A program made the position numbers and the translations under genes. From Symbiodinium natans (taxonomy: Eukaryota; Sar; Dinophyceae; Suessiales; Symbiodiniaceae): 64,000 nucleotides of DNA. Positions 34,901-45,680 of the stretch are shown piece by piece. Within the stretch, counting starts at the first letter, position 1. Each line of letters begins with the position of its first letter. Under the pieces are notes generated by a model. The model worked only from the letters and a program-made list of their open reading frames with translations. It had not been told where the DNA came from and did not search any database. Where the stretch lies: the NCBI GenBank assembly GCA_905221605.1, contig CAJNDS010000791.1, forward strand, positions 124,001-188,000, in the 5' to 3' direction.

Positions 34901-37900
34901 ATGTACGTTGAGGCCAGAAAGCGAAGCTTCTTTCTGCTCAGGTAATGGTCGGAACGCACGGTGTGGTCTCGGCCGTGGACGGTACGAATCGCGCAGTGTA
35001 TGCCGGCACCGTGCCCATCTATGGATGTGACAGTTTCGAGCTGTTCTCAGAGGGAACAGGCTCATCGGAGCAGCGAGAAGAGCACAATTTGCCCTGGAAC
35101 GGGGCCTTGTGCCTGGGGTGCTTTCTTAACATTTTATGATCAAAGCAAGTTTCTATGCCCCAAAGGCTTCGGGGTGTGGAACTGCCTGTCTTGATAGTTT
35201 AAGAACCAAGGAAGAGGCTCAGCGAGACCATCGATTCGAATCGGCATCTCTGGCGCAGCGTGCTGCAGCGCATAATCTCAGAGAAGCCGTCCAAGCCGAG
35301 CAAGGTAGTTCCCTGAATGTTTTGAGAGCATTTCCCTCGTGGCATGATTTGTTCTTGAGATACCATGTCTTAGGCCTTTGACAATTAATTTGTGGCGTCA
35401 GGTCGTATAGGAGGTTGCATTGCATGTTTCTAAGGCCTCTGAAGCCTTCGAGTACTAACTGCCCAAATTGACAGTTGAGTCGCTCAGCATCTGAGTTCTA
35501 AGAAACCTGCGGTTAAGAAGTTTGAGCCTGCTTCAGCAGCTTCTCCATTCACGTTTCTTCCTTATGGTTGTTGCTCCGTACTGAGCCAGCCTTCAAGAAA
35601 GTACCTTCAACCCTACATCTTCCCACCCCCACCAAAACCGCTACACTCTGAACATGAAAGCGCCCTCAACCCCGCTAGCCCGTCCCCCCGCCCTCTTTCC
35701 CCAAAAGCCCAAGAAACAACCTTAAGCCCTAGCCCCTCCGAAACTTGATGCCCCCAAAAGCACGAGAGCAGAGGCCCAGCTCTTCGAGGCAGCGAGGAAT
35801 GCTGGCCTCCTCAGCGTGGAGTTTACCACCGCGGGCGGCGAGGAGGTCGTGCTACAGCTCCAGAGTCGGCGTTGAGAGCCGATCGGTTCGGTTCTTGAGG
35901 GAGTTTTGGGGTTTGGAAGGCGTAGGGTTTAGGTTTAGGGAGGTTAGTTACGGTTCATGGGGTCAGGGTTCGTTATGGGTCGTAGGCCCTGCTTCTGTAG
36001 GACCTGGAGGTGGCAGGTCTCGATAGGCTGCGCTGCAAGAGAGCAAAAAAGTCCGCGTGCAAAGCTGGGTTGTGGTGTGGGGACTTTGCAAGGGACTTCA
36101 GATGGAAGTGTTCTGCAATAAGTCCGTCCCACGATTCTTGAATTCCGCCATCACCTCCAAAGCCTTACTTGGGGGATGCAGGATGATGCGGGCTTTCCTT
36201 TTAGAGTTCGGGCTGCCAGATCAGGTCCTCGATCATGAATGTCCTGAGCGGCCGTGCGGGCTATGGCAAAATCCAGGTGGGGGTGCCTCTCTGGGACCTC
36301 TGTGGGTCAGGAATTATCTATCCCCAACTGTATGACGGAACCCAGGCGACAAAAGAAGCACTCCCTTTCCGCAAGGTTTTTCTGGATGTTAAGGACGAAA
36401 CGGTTATTTCAGTCCAGAACCGAAGTGCAGCTTGACATGAGAAGCGGCCGGTATTTGAATGTAGTTTCGCGAAGATGTCCCCTGCGCCGCCCACATATCT
36501 CACTGCAAACAACGAGATGGGATGGTCTCGCTTGTCGGCCCAGCCGGCATCAGCGGTCGCCACTACCATGAGACCATACGTGAGTCACCAAGCAGTTAGG
36601 GATCTTGGATAAGCGGCTATGGTGGCTATGGTGGCTATGATGGCTATGATGGCTATGATGGCTATGATTGGCTATGATGGCTATGATGGCTATGATGGCT
36701 ATGATGGCTATGATGGCTATGGGGTTGAAGACGGGCGGATTCGAGTCTCACTTGGAGGTTCATGGGTAGTCATCAATAATGCAATATTACCCACATTCGG
36801 TTAAACGGTTAAACCTCAGAACAGCCTTGATCCCAAGCCCCGAACCCTCAACCTAAATCCTGAACCAGAAGCTCGAAACGTAAGCCTTCCAGGGCAAGAT
36901 CCGGATCAACGGCACCTGTGGAGAGGGCCGGGCCATCTCAGAGCTGCGCTCGGTCACCGGCTCCCCAGCGAAGTCTCGGCTTCTTTAGGGGCTTCGAGGG
37001 TTTGTAGATGTAAAGGGGCCTAAGCTTGAATCCTTGGTTTGAGACATGCAAACACCCCAAGGTTCCAAGAACACCGAATCGCCACAGCGAAACCAACCAG
37101 AGCCACCCAACACGGATAATGACACTGAGATGGCCACGGGTGGGTTGCGCACATTTCTTGACAGTGCATGCCAAGGCAAATCTCTTTTTTCAGATCGGTG
37201 CGGAAAGCTGGTCAATGCTGATCTCCATGAACAACCATAGTCCGCGACCCCTAGTCAAGGAAGCTTCTTTCGGACGTATGCCATATGCCCAAGTGCTGCG
37301 GCGCTTGTGCATGCAACGGGCACCCTCAGCAGGAACCGGGAAGAACTTATGCATTGCCGCCGAGCTGCTGTGTTGGCCCTAGCAGGCCAAGGGGAGCATT
37401 CCGAAGCAAGCAGGCGCTCATATGATGCTCTTTCACAGTTTCGCCACCGCCTGATGTGAAAGACCGATGCATCAAACCTTTTTCCCGAAAGCGTTATCAA
37501 AAGGTTCGTGGCGTTTGCAGTCCGCTGGAGCAAGGGCCATCCGCGCAAGGAAAGCCGTTCTCTAGTTTGGCGACCTCAGGCCCCTCAGGAGCAGGCTTTG
37601 CAGAACACCCCTAAACCCCCAGCTCAAGAGCCCCATGCGTTGAGGGATGCCCGGTCTTCTGAGGCTTTGTGCCGCAGGATGACGTGATGCACCGGAACTT
37701 GACGGTGGAAGAGTGCCCTAGCTTGCTTTAAGGCTTGCCCCTATTCGAAAAAAGTTCTCCTTGGTCCGAGGAACGTCTCTTTCCAATCGCAGATGCGGCT
37801 GCCCCGGGGCGAGGGTGTGTGCCTTGTCCATCCTTGGCCCTCAGTCTCAGCTGGAAGTCTTGGGTCCAGACTTGTAGCTTACTGTTGGGGTTGGGAGGGG

Positions 37901-40900
37901 CAACTTTAGTTTGGGGGCCGGGTTTAAACTTGTTCAATATGAACTATCATCTCAAAGGAGCCCTAAACCATCAACGCCACGCCGCTCGCCCTAGAGGACC
38001 TCACTTGTGGAGCGGGCCAAGCAATGCGAGGCCTTGCCGTGTTGCCTTTGCTGACTTGCAGTTTCACTTTTGGGTTTTCCTGATTCCAGCGCGCGCCCTC
38101 AAGCCCAAAATCTGAGCCCCCGAAACTCGAAATGCGAGGCGCTTTGCAGGAAGCCTCAACCACCCTAAGCCGTAAGCCCTCAGTCCTCAACCCTGAATCG
38201 CCAGAGCCTCCCGTCAAAGGCAGCCTCGACGGACATCCTCGAGTCCCTCGGTGATGCCTCTGACGGCTGATTGCATTTTCTGGGGCATCCTCGCAATAGT
38301 TGTTTTGACCTTTCTCAAAGCTTATGCTTGCGTGTTTATCATCGTGATGTGTTGGGTTGAGGTCTTAGGATTGGAGTCTGGGGAGGGGTGGGGGTGGGGA
38401 GACATACACATAAACACCCCAACTTCTGAGCGGGTAGTTGGAGGCGCCAGGGAAACCTGAAGGGGCGCAAAGCGTTTGATGATGAAAGGGTAAAGAACCT
38501 AAAGGACCAGTCTGCTGGAACCTGAGACCCTTCGAGAGCCAAACTCCACAGGCAGTTGGGGTTGGGAAACCCCCAGCTTCGCAAGACGGCCATCGGCGAT
38601 GAGCAGGCCTGGAGCTGACAGAAGGGTTTAAGATGAACGTTCATTGCCTCTAGGAAGATGGAATTCGAAGGCTTAGAGATTTGAGAAGCTAGGGTTGCAA
38701 CCAGGGACTTGAGAGAGTTTCGGATTTCTTCATTCCCTATGAAGCAGAAAGTGGCCCAGAAGCTCTGAAACCCCCACTACACATAAGCCTCGGCCTCAGC
38801 CTCCCCAATGGGGGGGGGGGGTTGGGGTGGGGTGTGGGGGGTCGTTAGCGAGTAGACGTGGGGGCCTCGGTGGTTATTGTCGGCACGCCTCGATATTTTC
38901 CGACCTTATCACCCTAATGCCTAGAGCCCCTAAACCCTAAACCCAAACCCGACACCCAACAGCAAAGCTCCAACCCTGCAAGCCCCGGATTCAAAAACCC
39001 AGCTCTAAGGTGAAAGGTGTGTCTGGCGGTCAGCGTAAGCGGGTGTCCATTGCCATGGAGTTCGTCTCCAGGCCTTTTGCGGCCACGTCTTTACAGCTGC
39101 ACATCCCTCCATACGTAACCCTGCGCCCTAAACCCTATAAATTGCCTATAAAACTCCTGTAGAAGCCCCAAAATCCTAACTCACAACAGGCCTTGTCAGC
39201 GGTGAGGAGGGGAGCCGATTCCTCTCAACCCAGGTGTTCAGGGGTCTAGGGGATTGGGTTCTAGAAGATCGCTTGTCGGTCCAGTTGTTAGGGCTGGGGT
39301 TCGAGGTTTTAGGGTTGGGTGCAGGGTGGAGAGTGCCGACTGATCCAGGCCCTCCTTGCTGTTTCTGGATGAGCCGACAAGCGGCCTGGACGCTTCCCAT
39401 GCTTTCAGAGGATGCCGGATGTTCCCTTAGAGGTTGGTGACCCCCTGAAAAGCGAGCGCTTTCTTCAGAAGGGTCTTGAAACTGTTGGAGTTTCGGAGTT
39501 TTGCATTGACTGGGGTCTCGACTCTCAAGTCTATGAGGATTCCACCACCTCGCACGCGGTGGTGGATGTTGTGGCACAAGCCGCCAAAAAGCAGCGGTGC
39601 ACCACCATTGTGGCTTGGCCGGGGACGAGCTTTGTATGAATCATCTGACGATTTCACTCGAACTCTGAAGTTTTGAGGATGCATAAGTTTGAACTGCCCC
39701 GAGCTCGAGTCGTCTGCCCTGGGCCTCGGCATCCTTTAGCACACAGCCGAGACAGAGCCTTCTGCCTTGCTAGGCGGGTTTTAGTGCGTGAAATTTAGGG
39801 TTCTTCAACTCTCACGCCGCATCCTCTATCCTCGCTCTCAAACCTGAACCGAGCCCTTCATGAGGCCCCACGGGCCCTAGAGTCCTAAAGCTGCGATCCG
39901 CAATCTTGAGGCTGTTATCCATCAGCCGCGCTACGAGACGCTGCGGCTCTTTGATAATGTGATCCTTCTTGCGGCCGGAGGTGCGCGTGTTAATCTGGAG
40001 TCAGGGGATTAAAGGCTTAATTGGAGGGATTTGGGTTTAGGACCAGATTTTTTGTGGCAGGGGGCTCGCGGGAAACCATTTGAGACTCTTAAACCCTTCA
40101 GCCCCCACATGCGGGACCCTCAAAAGCGTACACCCTGAACCCATAAACCCTCAAAGCTGTTGGGGACATCATGTTGAGAGCGGCATTCTGCACTGGAGCC
40201 GTGCAGTCTCAGAGGCTTTATGAAAATGCAAAGCCCCAAGCCCTTCGGAGCTACAGGCTACCTTGTGTACTCCGGGCCCACCGCAGACGTCGAACGCTAT
40301 TTCTCGGACGTCCTGGGAGTGCGATTCCCGCCCAAAGCATCCTTGCTGCAAGAGGCAAGGCAACATTTGATCTTACCAGGGGCTTGTGGATGACACCAGG
40401 AGGACATCAAAAGGCAAGTTCCTCTTTGCGGGTGTATATCCCTCCCACCTCTTGAACTAATTCGCTAGGGTCCCCCCAAGGGGATTGCAAACAGGACACC
40501 CATGCGGCCCTAGGACCCGATGCTTCTTTCAGGGCTCCAGATCATGGAAGGTATGTAAACCCAAGCCTTGGCTTCAGTTTACTTAGTTCACGCAGCTTTT
40601 TGACTGAAGTGACTTAAGCACCCACACAATAGCTCCTTTCAAGCTACACTTTACTCTACCGTACCCAAGTGAACCTGAAGCAAAGCTTCGGGCATGCGCA
40701 CGTGCGCGTGTGATCTTACGATAACATCGTAATTGGTTAGAAATGAGGCAGTGAAGCGACAAACTTGTCTTGACAGACCCCGGTGTAGCATTGTAACAAT
40801 CTACGTTCCTTCTACCACCTGACCCGATCTCTACCTGAACACTGAAGCCTGAACCTGAGCTCTTGATCCCTCATACTGCAAGCTCTGCAAATACCTAGCC

Positions 40901-43900
40901 GAAACCCGGGACCCCACCTTTGCCCGAAAAGCCTTGGCAAGCATATGTAAACCCATTCCTACGCGCTTTGCCTCAACCTCGGACCCGCTCGCAATTCCAA
41001 GGCTAACCCGGCGGATACCCTCCTGGATGCCATCACTGCGGACGCCGCTGCAGCGACTTGCTGCACAACCCTCTCTGGGATGTAGGTCCCGAAGGCTTTT
41101 GAGGCTGCTTTGTGTGTTTTCTCTGGTTTGAGAGCCAGAGCCCCTCCGCCTGCCTGTCCTATGAGTCAGCCTATGAGGCCCGAAGCTCCCAGAACTTTAT
41201 GCCCTCTAAGGCTTCTAAGCTTTGCAGACCTGAGGTGCCAGCGGGCTTGCTTTCGGCAAGTAAGTCTCGTAAACGCTTCGTACACTCAGCACAGGCTCTA
41301 GGATTTGAGGTTCTTTGGCCAGGCAGTGCCACACATGCGGCAGAACTATGCCAGGCAAGATCACGAAATGTCCAAAATCTGCCCGCAGAGTTATGCAATT
41401 CCTTCTGCCTGACCGGTTCCATTGCTCTCTACAGCAGACGAGGCCATGCTCGCTAAAGGCGACATGAAGCAGAACGGCGCCGACATGCAAAGTCCCATGC
41501 GCTTCGGAAAGTGGCTGGCAGAGCCTCGGACCAGAAGAACAAGGTGTCACGAACTGTTTTCCCCCTCGGTATGTTTACATCGACAATGCTCCCTCACCTC
41601 TTCGCCCAGTGTCCCGCCCGGTCTCCGTTGCCTGGCCACTGCACAGATAAGCCTGCACAGAGTCCCGAGTATCCTTGGAGTGCCCACCCCATGCCTTCAG
41701 CCTTAAACTCACTTCCAAAACACCAACAGCTCTTAAGAACTCCTTAACCTAAGTCCTCAACTCACCCCGGACCCTCCTCCAAAGGAGACATGGGCCCAGC
41801 ACCAGGATGCCTACCACCAGGTGAAGCCCGGAAAGCCCTGAGGGTTACCAGGTTGTTGGGGATCAGGGTTGCCAGGGATGTTTTGGGTTTTAGGGGTTTG
41901 GTTTGGGGTTGCTGACCCCATCCACCTCCAAGACCCCTGAAGTACAGCCTGGACGCCGCCCTAAACGCCCAACCCTGAGCCTTGAACCTGCTGGGCGAGG
42001 CCCCACCCGCGAAAATGGACGTGCCGCCACTGGGCATTCCGGGTTCGTAGTCGTAGCCACTTGTGAGGCCAAAGCCATTGAAGACCCTCAGCTTCCCCAC
42101 AGTCTCAAAAAGCCAAGTGGCAATTTGAGGTATGACGTAGAGTAGAAGGTTCCAGGGATTTCCAGGGCCTTAGGTTGTAGGATGGTGTAGGATGGTTTAA
42201 GTGGTTCGCGACACAAGTCGTCACGGATCGCCCCAAGCCATTGCTGGGAACTGAAGGCTCTTTGAGCATCTTGGTGAAAAGACAAGTTCTGGGCACTGAG
42301 CCGAGGCTGCCCGATTTAGCAGTGAGGACCTGTACGTGGGGTGAGGAAATCTTCGTTCACATGCACCGTGGCGGAAGACGGAGGGCTTCAGGGGGGTTTT
42401 CGAATCCAAGGTTCAGGGTTTCGTGGGCATGGTGGACATAAGATGCATAAGGGGGGGTGAGTAGCAGGGACCAGTTGCGAACAGCCGCTTGGGCTCAGTC
42501 CGCCGGCCCTGGACCTTCCAAAATGCTGCATTCAGGCTTCCTACCTACGCGAAGCTGTAACCTGAGATATCTAAGAGATTCTAAGAGCATTCAAAGCCCA
42601 AACGCTTGGAAACAGGCTAACCCCTCTTAGGCCCATAAGCCGTGTCCCCCTGCTACCTGGTACATCTCAAATATCCCGCCGCCATTGCTGAGGAAGCGGG
42701 CAGCCGTCCAATTGCAGCGGGACCGACAGCAGGCAGACCATGAGGTTTTGGGGGTGTGGCTTCAGATAAGGTGGGAGTAAATTTTTTTAAACCGTTCAAA
42801 GCGCAAGCCATAAACCATCCTAAGCCCTAATTAAATATCTGTTGCAAAACCTAAAGCCCCTGATGCTAACCAGAAGAAGCCTGGTTGGGTTTGCAGCCGA
42901 GAGTTGTCGCATCCCACATGCAGTCCTGAAATGATGAAGCCTTGCTGGAGTGAAGGTGCTGTGGAACAACATGCTGCTGGTGGCCGGCCTTGCCATTTTC
43001 TGTATTTGTGCTCCCGCAAAGGCTGCGCAGCAAGAGTTGATGTGACGTGTCTGCCCTCCAGAACTAGTGCGTTGACGTTGAAATTTGGACTGGAATGGGG
43101 AGGGGGTAAGCAGGTCATGCCGGACGTAGAATCACCCAGGACCAGTTTGAGTCGAAGCCCTGAGCTAGCTGCATGATTCACGTGCGCAAGCGCGAGAATT
43201 GCGGCAGAGCGGGTACAAGAAGAAATCCAAGCGGTGTCATCACGGTTTGGTCTCTTGATTCTCGATCCCACAGCGCAGTCACAAGGCATCCGCTGCTGGC
43301 CCTCTTCCTGCTGCTCCTCACGCAGGCAGGGGTCAGGTTTAATGCCAAATCCGAAAAGCCATTATAAACAACCTCCACATGTAACCACAGACGCCCAGGG
43401 AGTGGCGGCGCAGCGCGTCTTCGGCGGCCGCGAGCGCTTCGTGGCCTGGCGGGAGGCTGGCGTCGGCACGCTTCCTGGCAAGTTTACTGGGTTGTAGGTC
43501 TGGCCTTGTGTGGCATGGGTTTCCAGGAACTTGAGCTTTCTTTGGGATTTTAATCGGGAGGCTGGCTCCTCATGGTCTCCTTCGGGCTCGGCTGTTTTGT
43601 GGCTACTCCCTCAAAACTGAACGTCAGGACTTCCTACTGAAGCCCTGTGACCAACTTCCTTAAAGCATTGAGATGAGGAACACCTTCCTTTGCTTCTTGG
43701 GCCGCGACATCGCAGCACTCGCCGAGGTGTTGCTTGCAGCGCTGCTGCTTGGCTGTTGCGCGACTTCTAGGTTTGAGGGCTTGCAGAGTGTAGGGTTTGA
43801 GCGGGTGTCTGCAATGTTCTTCGGAACTGGCGCCCATCGATGCAAACCGAGGTTTTTCTCTGCTCTTTACTGGCCGCTGGGACCCCTGCAGTCCAGCCAC

Positions 43901-45680
43901 CACACGATCTTCTGGGTGTCCCGGACTGGATTAGGGCGTGGACGATTGAGGGCATGTAGTGTAGTGGTACACCCCATGCAACCGTCAGACTTCCTTCGTC
44001 TTCGTCTATACAGCCTTCGGCCTCAACTACATCTGCAGCGTCTTCATGACCCCAGACACCGCGCAGATGATGGCTGCTGCGCGCGCCGCATGTTATTGCT
44101 GTTCCAGACCTCAATCTGCTAAATCCCTGCCAGGAAGCCTCATGACACGGGGCTTGCCACTGAACAGGCGGTTGATATGTAGCGTAAGTGGAACTTGAGG
44201 CTGTCGTGGAGTTTGGAGACGGGTTCTGAAGTGAGCACCCGAAGTGCCAACCAAAGCAACCCCCTTCTAGCACTGGGCATTCAGACCCCTAGCCCAAAGC
44301 GCGAAACGGCACATCCTGCTTGGATCGCATGGGTGTGTTAACGGTTTGTTTTCATGACGCTGAGGTTGTCATGGCGTTTCTGTCCTTCTTGCTGGCCGGG
44401 TTCAATCCGTCGTTCAGTGCTCTGGTCGAAATGTGCATGACCTGTCAGGCTTCTCAGCAGTTGGGTTCGACTTGAGTTTGCTGTGGAGCCCCTGCTAGAC
44501 CGAAGCTGGAGTAGCAAGGTGCGCTGACAGCCATGCCCTTCGGCATCGGATCTATCGTGATGGCGCTGTCGCCCATGAGATGGGCCTACGGATGCTCGGT
44601 GGCAGAGATGGAAATCGCAGGCAACTGTAGCCTTTTAAACCACCACCCCAAATCCCCAGAGCTCAAACCCCGCAGTTTCTACGCCTTCCAGCAGCTGGAG
44701 CCCCAAGCAGCCCAAGTCCCTGAACCCAGGCTTCTTGATGCATGACCACATGCTGCAGAAGACCTCCAGCTTCGCCAACCCTATGGTGCGGGAGCCCAGC
44801 GTGTCCCTGAAGCGTCTGAAGACTCTGAGGGGTGTTGGATCTTGCTCTGAGGTGCGCCTGTCGGCACAGTCCATGCTAGACGAGCGCGGCATGCCCTTGG
44901 AGTGGATCTTCAAGACAGGCGCGCGAAGCCCGCGAAACCCCAAAACCAAACTCTTCTGAGCCTCTTCTAATCACACCGTCAAAACAGCCCTCACTGGACC
45001 CTAAAACCCCCTCAAGTTCGTAACCCCTCTAGCGACCCCTCCTCTGCAGAGCTTCGGACATAAGGGGTCCTAGGGTTGTGGCAGGCTGGAACTGTGACAA
45101 CTCCACGCGATGGAACTGGGAGGGTGCACCCTGTCCGGAAGGCTTGTTGAGTCGGGGGCAAGCCGAAAGGGTTCCTTCAAGCAGTTTAGGGCTTAGGGAC
45201 GATATTCATCGGGTTCTTGATTGCTTATGAAGGGCCTTCAGGGTTTTTGGCTCGAGTACACCTGGTGCAATGTGAGCGCAAAAGCCCCAGGGACCCCGAA
45301 AACCCCTGAACCAGCCAGTGCGTTTAAGGATTGGGGGCGTCCAGAACGGCTCATCCCATCTGCACCTGAAGATGCCCCACACTGCAGGAATTCTGAGTGG
45401 AACTAATGTCAAGGCCTTGCAAACCACCACAAAGTGGTTCCCTCAAGCTTCGGATGGCCCGGGAGGCGACTCAGACTGCCCCGGCTTCCGGCCGCCCAAT
45501 GGTTTCGTCTGCGACCTCACGCAGCTCCTCCTGCCCCTGTGCACGAGATATGTCGGGAGATGTCGGCGGGGAGAGGCGCGTGCTTCAACCTCGAGGTCTG
45601 ACAGGTCGCACTGGATCTGCTTGAAGCCAAGGCTTGGGATCTACTTCCGAGCCATTGCGCTGCTGTGCATGGCGACCTGA
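22829..45680 (+). CDS. ABCG (white-brown complex) transporter, about 30 short exons
   Basis: Exons identified (many exact, some ends approximate): 22829-22885, 23265-23292, 23451-23566, 24067-24161, 25840-25926, 26193-26263, 27782-27869, 28511-28599, 28922-29007, 29293-29335, 29514-29575, 30788-30843, 31251-31300, 36225-36276, 36893-36957, 37664-37710, 38205-38250, 39010-39071, 39349-39388, 39538-39612, 39911-39980, 40257-40336, 41002-41081, 41435-41543, 43391-43469, 43678-43740, 43852-43915, 43989-44078, 44365-44434, 44519-44620, 44730-44918, 45632-45680. The order Cys-rich ectodomain, TM, ABC domain, ABC2 membrane domain is that of plant ABCG24/ABCG28 half transporters. It should act as a dimer in a membrane, exporting an unknown (often lipid-like) substrate with ATP. 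All nucleotide-binding motifs are intact. Exons before 22829, between 38250 and 39010, and in the last extracellular loop are missing from my model. One intron (31301-36224) contains another gene. Confidence 0.85.
24690..25330. other. Atypical stretch inside an ABCG intron
   Basis: This stretch has few TTTAGGG-like words and is open on both strands: + about 25057-25316 (YLQVGVIFLKEQLANFLVAI) and - 24929-25199. No family was recognised. It may be a remnant of an inserted element in the 24162-25839 intron. Confidence 0.3.
25386..25541. repeat. Alternating G and C homopolymer block
   Basis: G runs of 11-15 are followed directly by C runs of 9-16, three times within 160 nt, in the intron before exon 25840. 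Adjacent G and C runs are self-complementary. Confidence 0.9.
26193..29575 (+). CDS. ABCG transporter: membrane exons between ectodomain and ATPase domain
   Basis: Exon 26193 is a clear TM (GVEIVIIMGVCVCLAASMP). A candidate at about 26494 reads WVRLLMVLALLGGVWLYEYI. Exon 27782-27869 reads DFMLLEQVCLAIAAAGCGLM and ends in phase 1. It joins in phase to 28511-28599 (MEPMMLRLLGNPDSLHVCHM), then phase 0 to 28922-29007 (VAYHFFGGSLSSLHQN, then SKFLLLLAAYAG), phase 2 to 29293-29335 (TVATIAFLGYWARAIA), phase 2 to 29514-29575 (YVLLCLAWIAWAAICILYDR) and phase 1 to the ATPase-domain exon at 30788. The run of matching phases supports real exons. Plant relatives have a single TM here, so four to six TMs would be an unusual architecture. 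A second, intronic gene is the alternative, but the in-phase join of 29575 to 30788 argues against it. Confidence 0.55.
27110..27500. repeat. Local diverged tandem duplications
   Basis: A block with AATCGCGCTCTCGCC and CCGTGCGCAT occurs at about 27119-27150 and again at about 27247-27280 (period about 127 nt), with a weaker copy between. GTGGCTCGAAAGTC recurs at about 27421 and 27473 with similar flanks. A 200-codon minus-strand frame across it is probably a by-product. Confidence 0.6.
29728..29810. repeat. Tandem CCCTGACAAA decamer
   Basis: About five copies of a 10-nt unit, AACCCTGACA, pass into CCCTGAACCCCAAA units. The unit looks like an expanded variant of the CCCTAAA-like words that fill the surrounding intron. 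Confidence 0.85.
30788..41081 (+). CDS. ABCG transporter: nucleotide-binding domain exons
   Basis: Exon 30788: YGISFSLLDVSLLLPNGQ (strand before Walker A). Exon 31251: TLDEGTVAVMGPSGCGK, the Walker A, split inside the Lys codon; 36225 completes it (SSIMNVLSGRAGYGKIQ). Exon 36893: GKIRINGTCGEGRAISELRS. Exon 37664: FVPQDDVMHRNLTVEE, the Q-loop. Exon 38205: SLPSKAASTDILESLG. Exon 39010: VKGVSGGQRKRVSIAMEFVS, the ABC signature. Exon 39349: PSLLFLDEPTSGL, the Walker B with catalytic Glu. Exon 39538: STTSHAVVDVVAQAAKKQ (D-loop and beyond). Exon 39911: AVIHQPRYETLRLFDNVI, the H-loop His. Exon 40257: YLVYSGPTADVERYFSDVLG. Exon 41002: NPADTLLDAI. Order and spacing match ABCG domains and no key residue is missing. 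The helical part between 37710 and 38205 lacks one expected exon. Confidence 0.9.
31723..31736 (+). promoter_or_regulatory. Spliced-leader-like relic upstream of the intron-nested gene
   Basis: GTAGCAGCTTGGCA lies about 100 nt before the ATG at 31834. It differs by one base (a missing A) from GTAGCAGACTTGGCA at 52266, which precedes the second intron-nested gene. Both keep the GTAGC and TTGGC blocks of the dinoflagellate spliced leader. Confidence 0.4.
31834..35875 (+). CDS. Intron-nested gene with a Tudor-like segment; function unknown
   Basis: A frame open from 31762 to the TAA at 33537 has its first good ATG at 31834, giving a hydrophobic start (MAAIVLSLILTSILP) that could be a signal peptide. 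Cysteines cluster in RNRIVCAEDD, WAQPC and GPFC. A middle part reads SIRFSRPVVVRSLQIQP and LWVRGRLSGGEVW (beta-sandwich-like). LGRWEGDGQWYYARI followed by TLWWIDRD resembles a Tudor/Agenet-type barrel. A good GT donor at 33493 (after DSLQ) joins in phase 0 to an exon at 33700-33830, ELWREDAAMQNEVTGVFKK and GQSWQGSYFCTQGRTQFSLD. A possible exon at 34944-35060 reads GVVSAVDGTNRAVYAG. The likely last exon is at about 35767-35875, AEAQLFEAARNAGLLSVEF, ending LQLQSRR and TGA. The alternative is a single-exon protein ending at 33537. The whole gene lies in the ABCG intron 31301-36224, on the same strand. The 1.66-kb first exon is unlike its surroundings. Confidence 0.65.
36615..36721. repeat. GGCTATGAT 9-nt minisatellite
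   Basis: About eleven copies of TATGGCTATGATGG-type 9-nt units in the intron between the Walker A exon and the next ABCG exon. Frames across it (Gly-Tyr-Asp or Met-Ala) are repeat products. Confidence 0.9.
41435..41543 (+). CDS. ABCG transporter: linker exon after the ATPase domain
   Basis: The exon reads DEAMLAKGDMKQNGADMQS then PMRFGKWLAEPRTRRTR, flanked by ACAG and a GT donor. It lies between the end of the ATPase domain (41002 exon) and the first membrane-domain exon, where the family has a hydrophilic linker. The sequence itself is not diagnostic. Confidence 0.5.
43391..45680 (+). CDS. ABCG transporter: ABC2 membrane domain exons and C-terminus
   Basis: Exon 43391 reads RVFGGRERFVAWREAGVG, the pre-TM WRE motif of ABCG proteins, and joins (GC donor) to 43678, NTFLCFLGRDIAALAEVLLA, equal in length to the plant WRESASG...FLSKD segment. 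Exon 43852 follows: FFSALYWPLGPLQSSHHTIF. Exon 43989: TSFVFVYTAFGLNYICSVFM then TPDTAQMMAA. Exon 44365: VVMAFLSFLLAGFNPSFSAL. Exon 44519: GIGSIVMALSPMRWAYGCSV then AEMEIAG. Exon 44730: FLMHDHMLQKTSSFANPM and a long hydrophilic loop to about 44918. Cys-containing pieces at about 45085-45150 (GWNCDNSTRWNWEGAPC) and 45465-45545 (DSDCPGFRPPNGFVCDL) may be extracellular-loop exons. The last exon, 45632-45680, ends LGIYFRAIALLCMAT and TGA, matching the final TM of plant ABCG28. An upstream piece at about 43274-43322 (HPLLALFLLLLTQ) may be the first TM. Confidence 0.8.

Noticed and set aside
38925-38960. CCCTAAACCC words as a true telomere end
   Set aside because: Copies are few, degenerate and internal, with genes on both sides.
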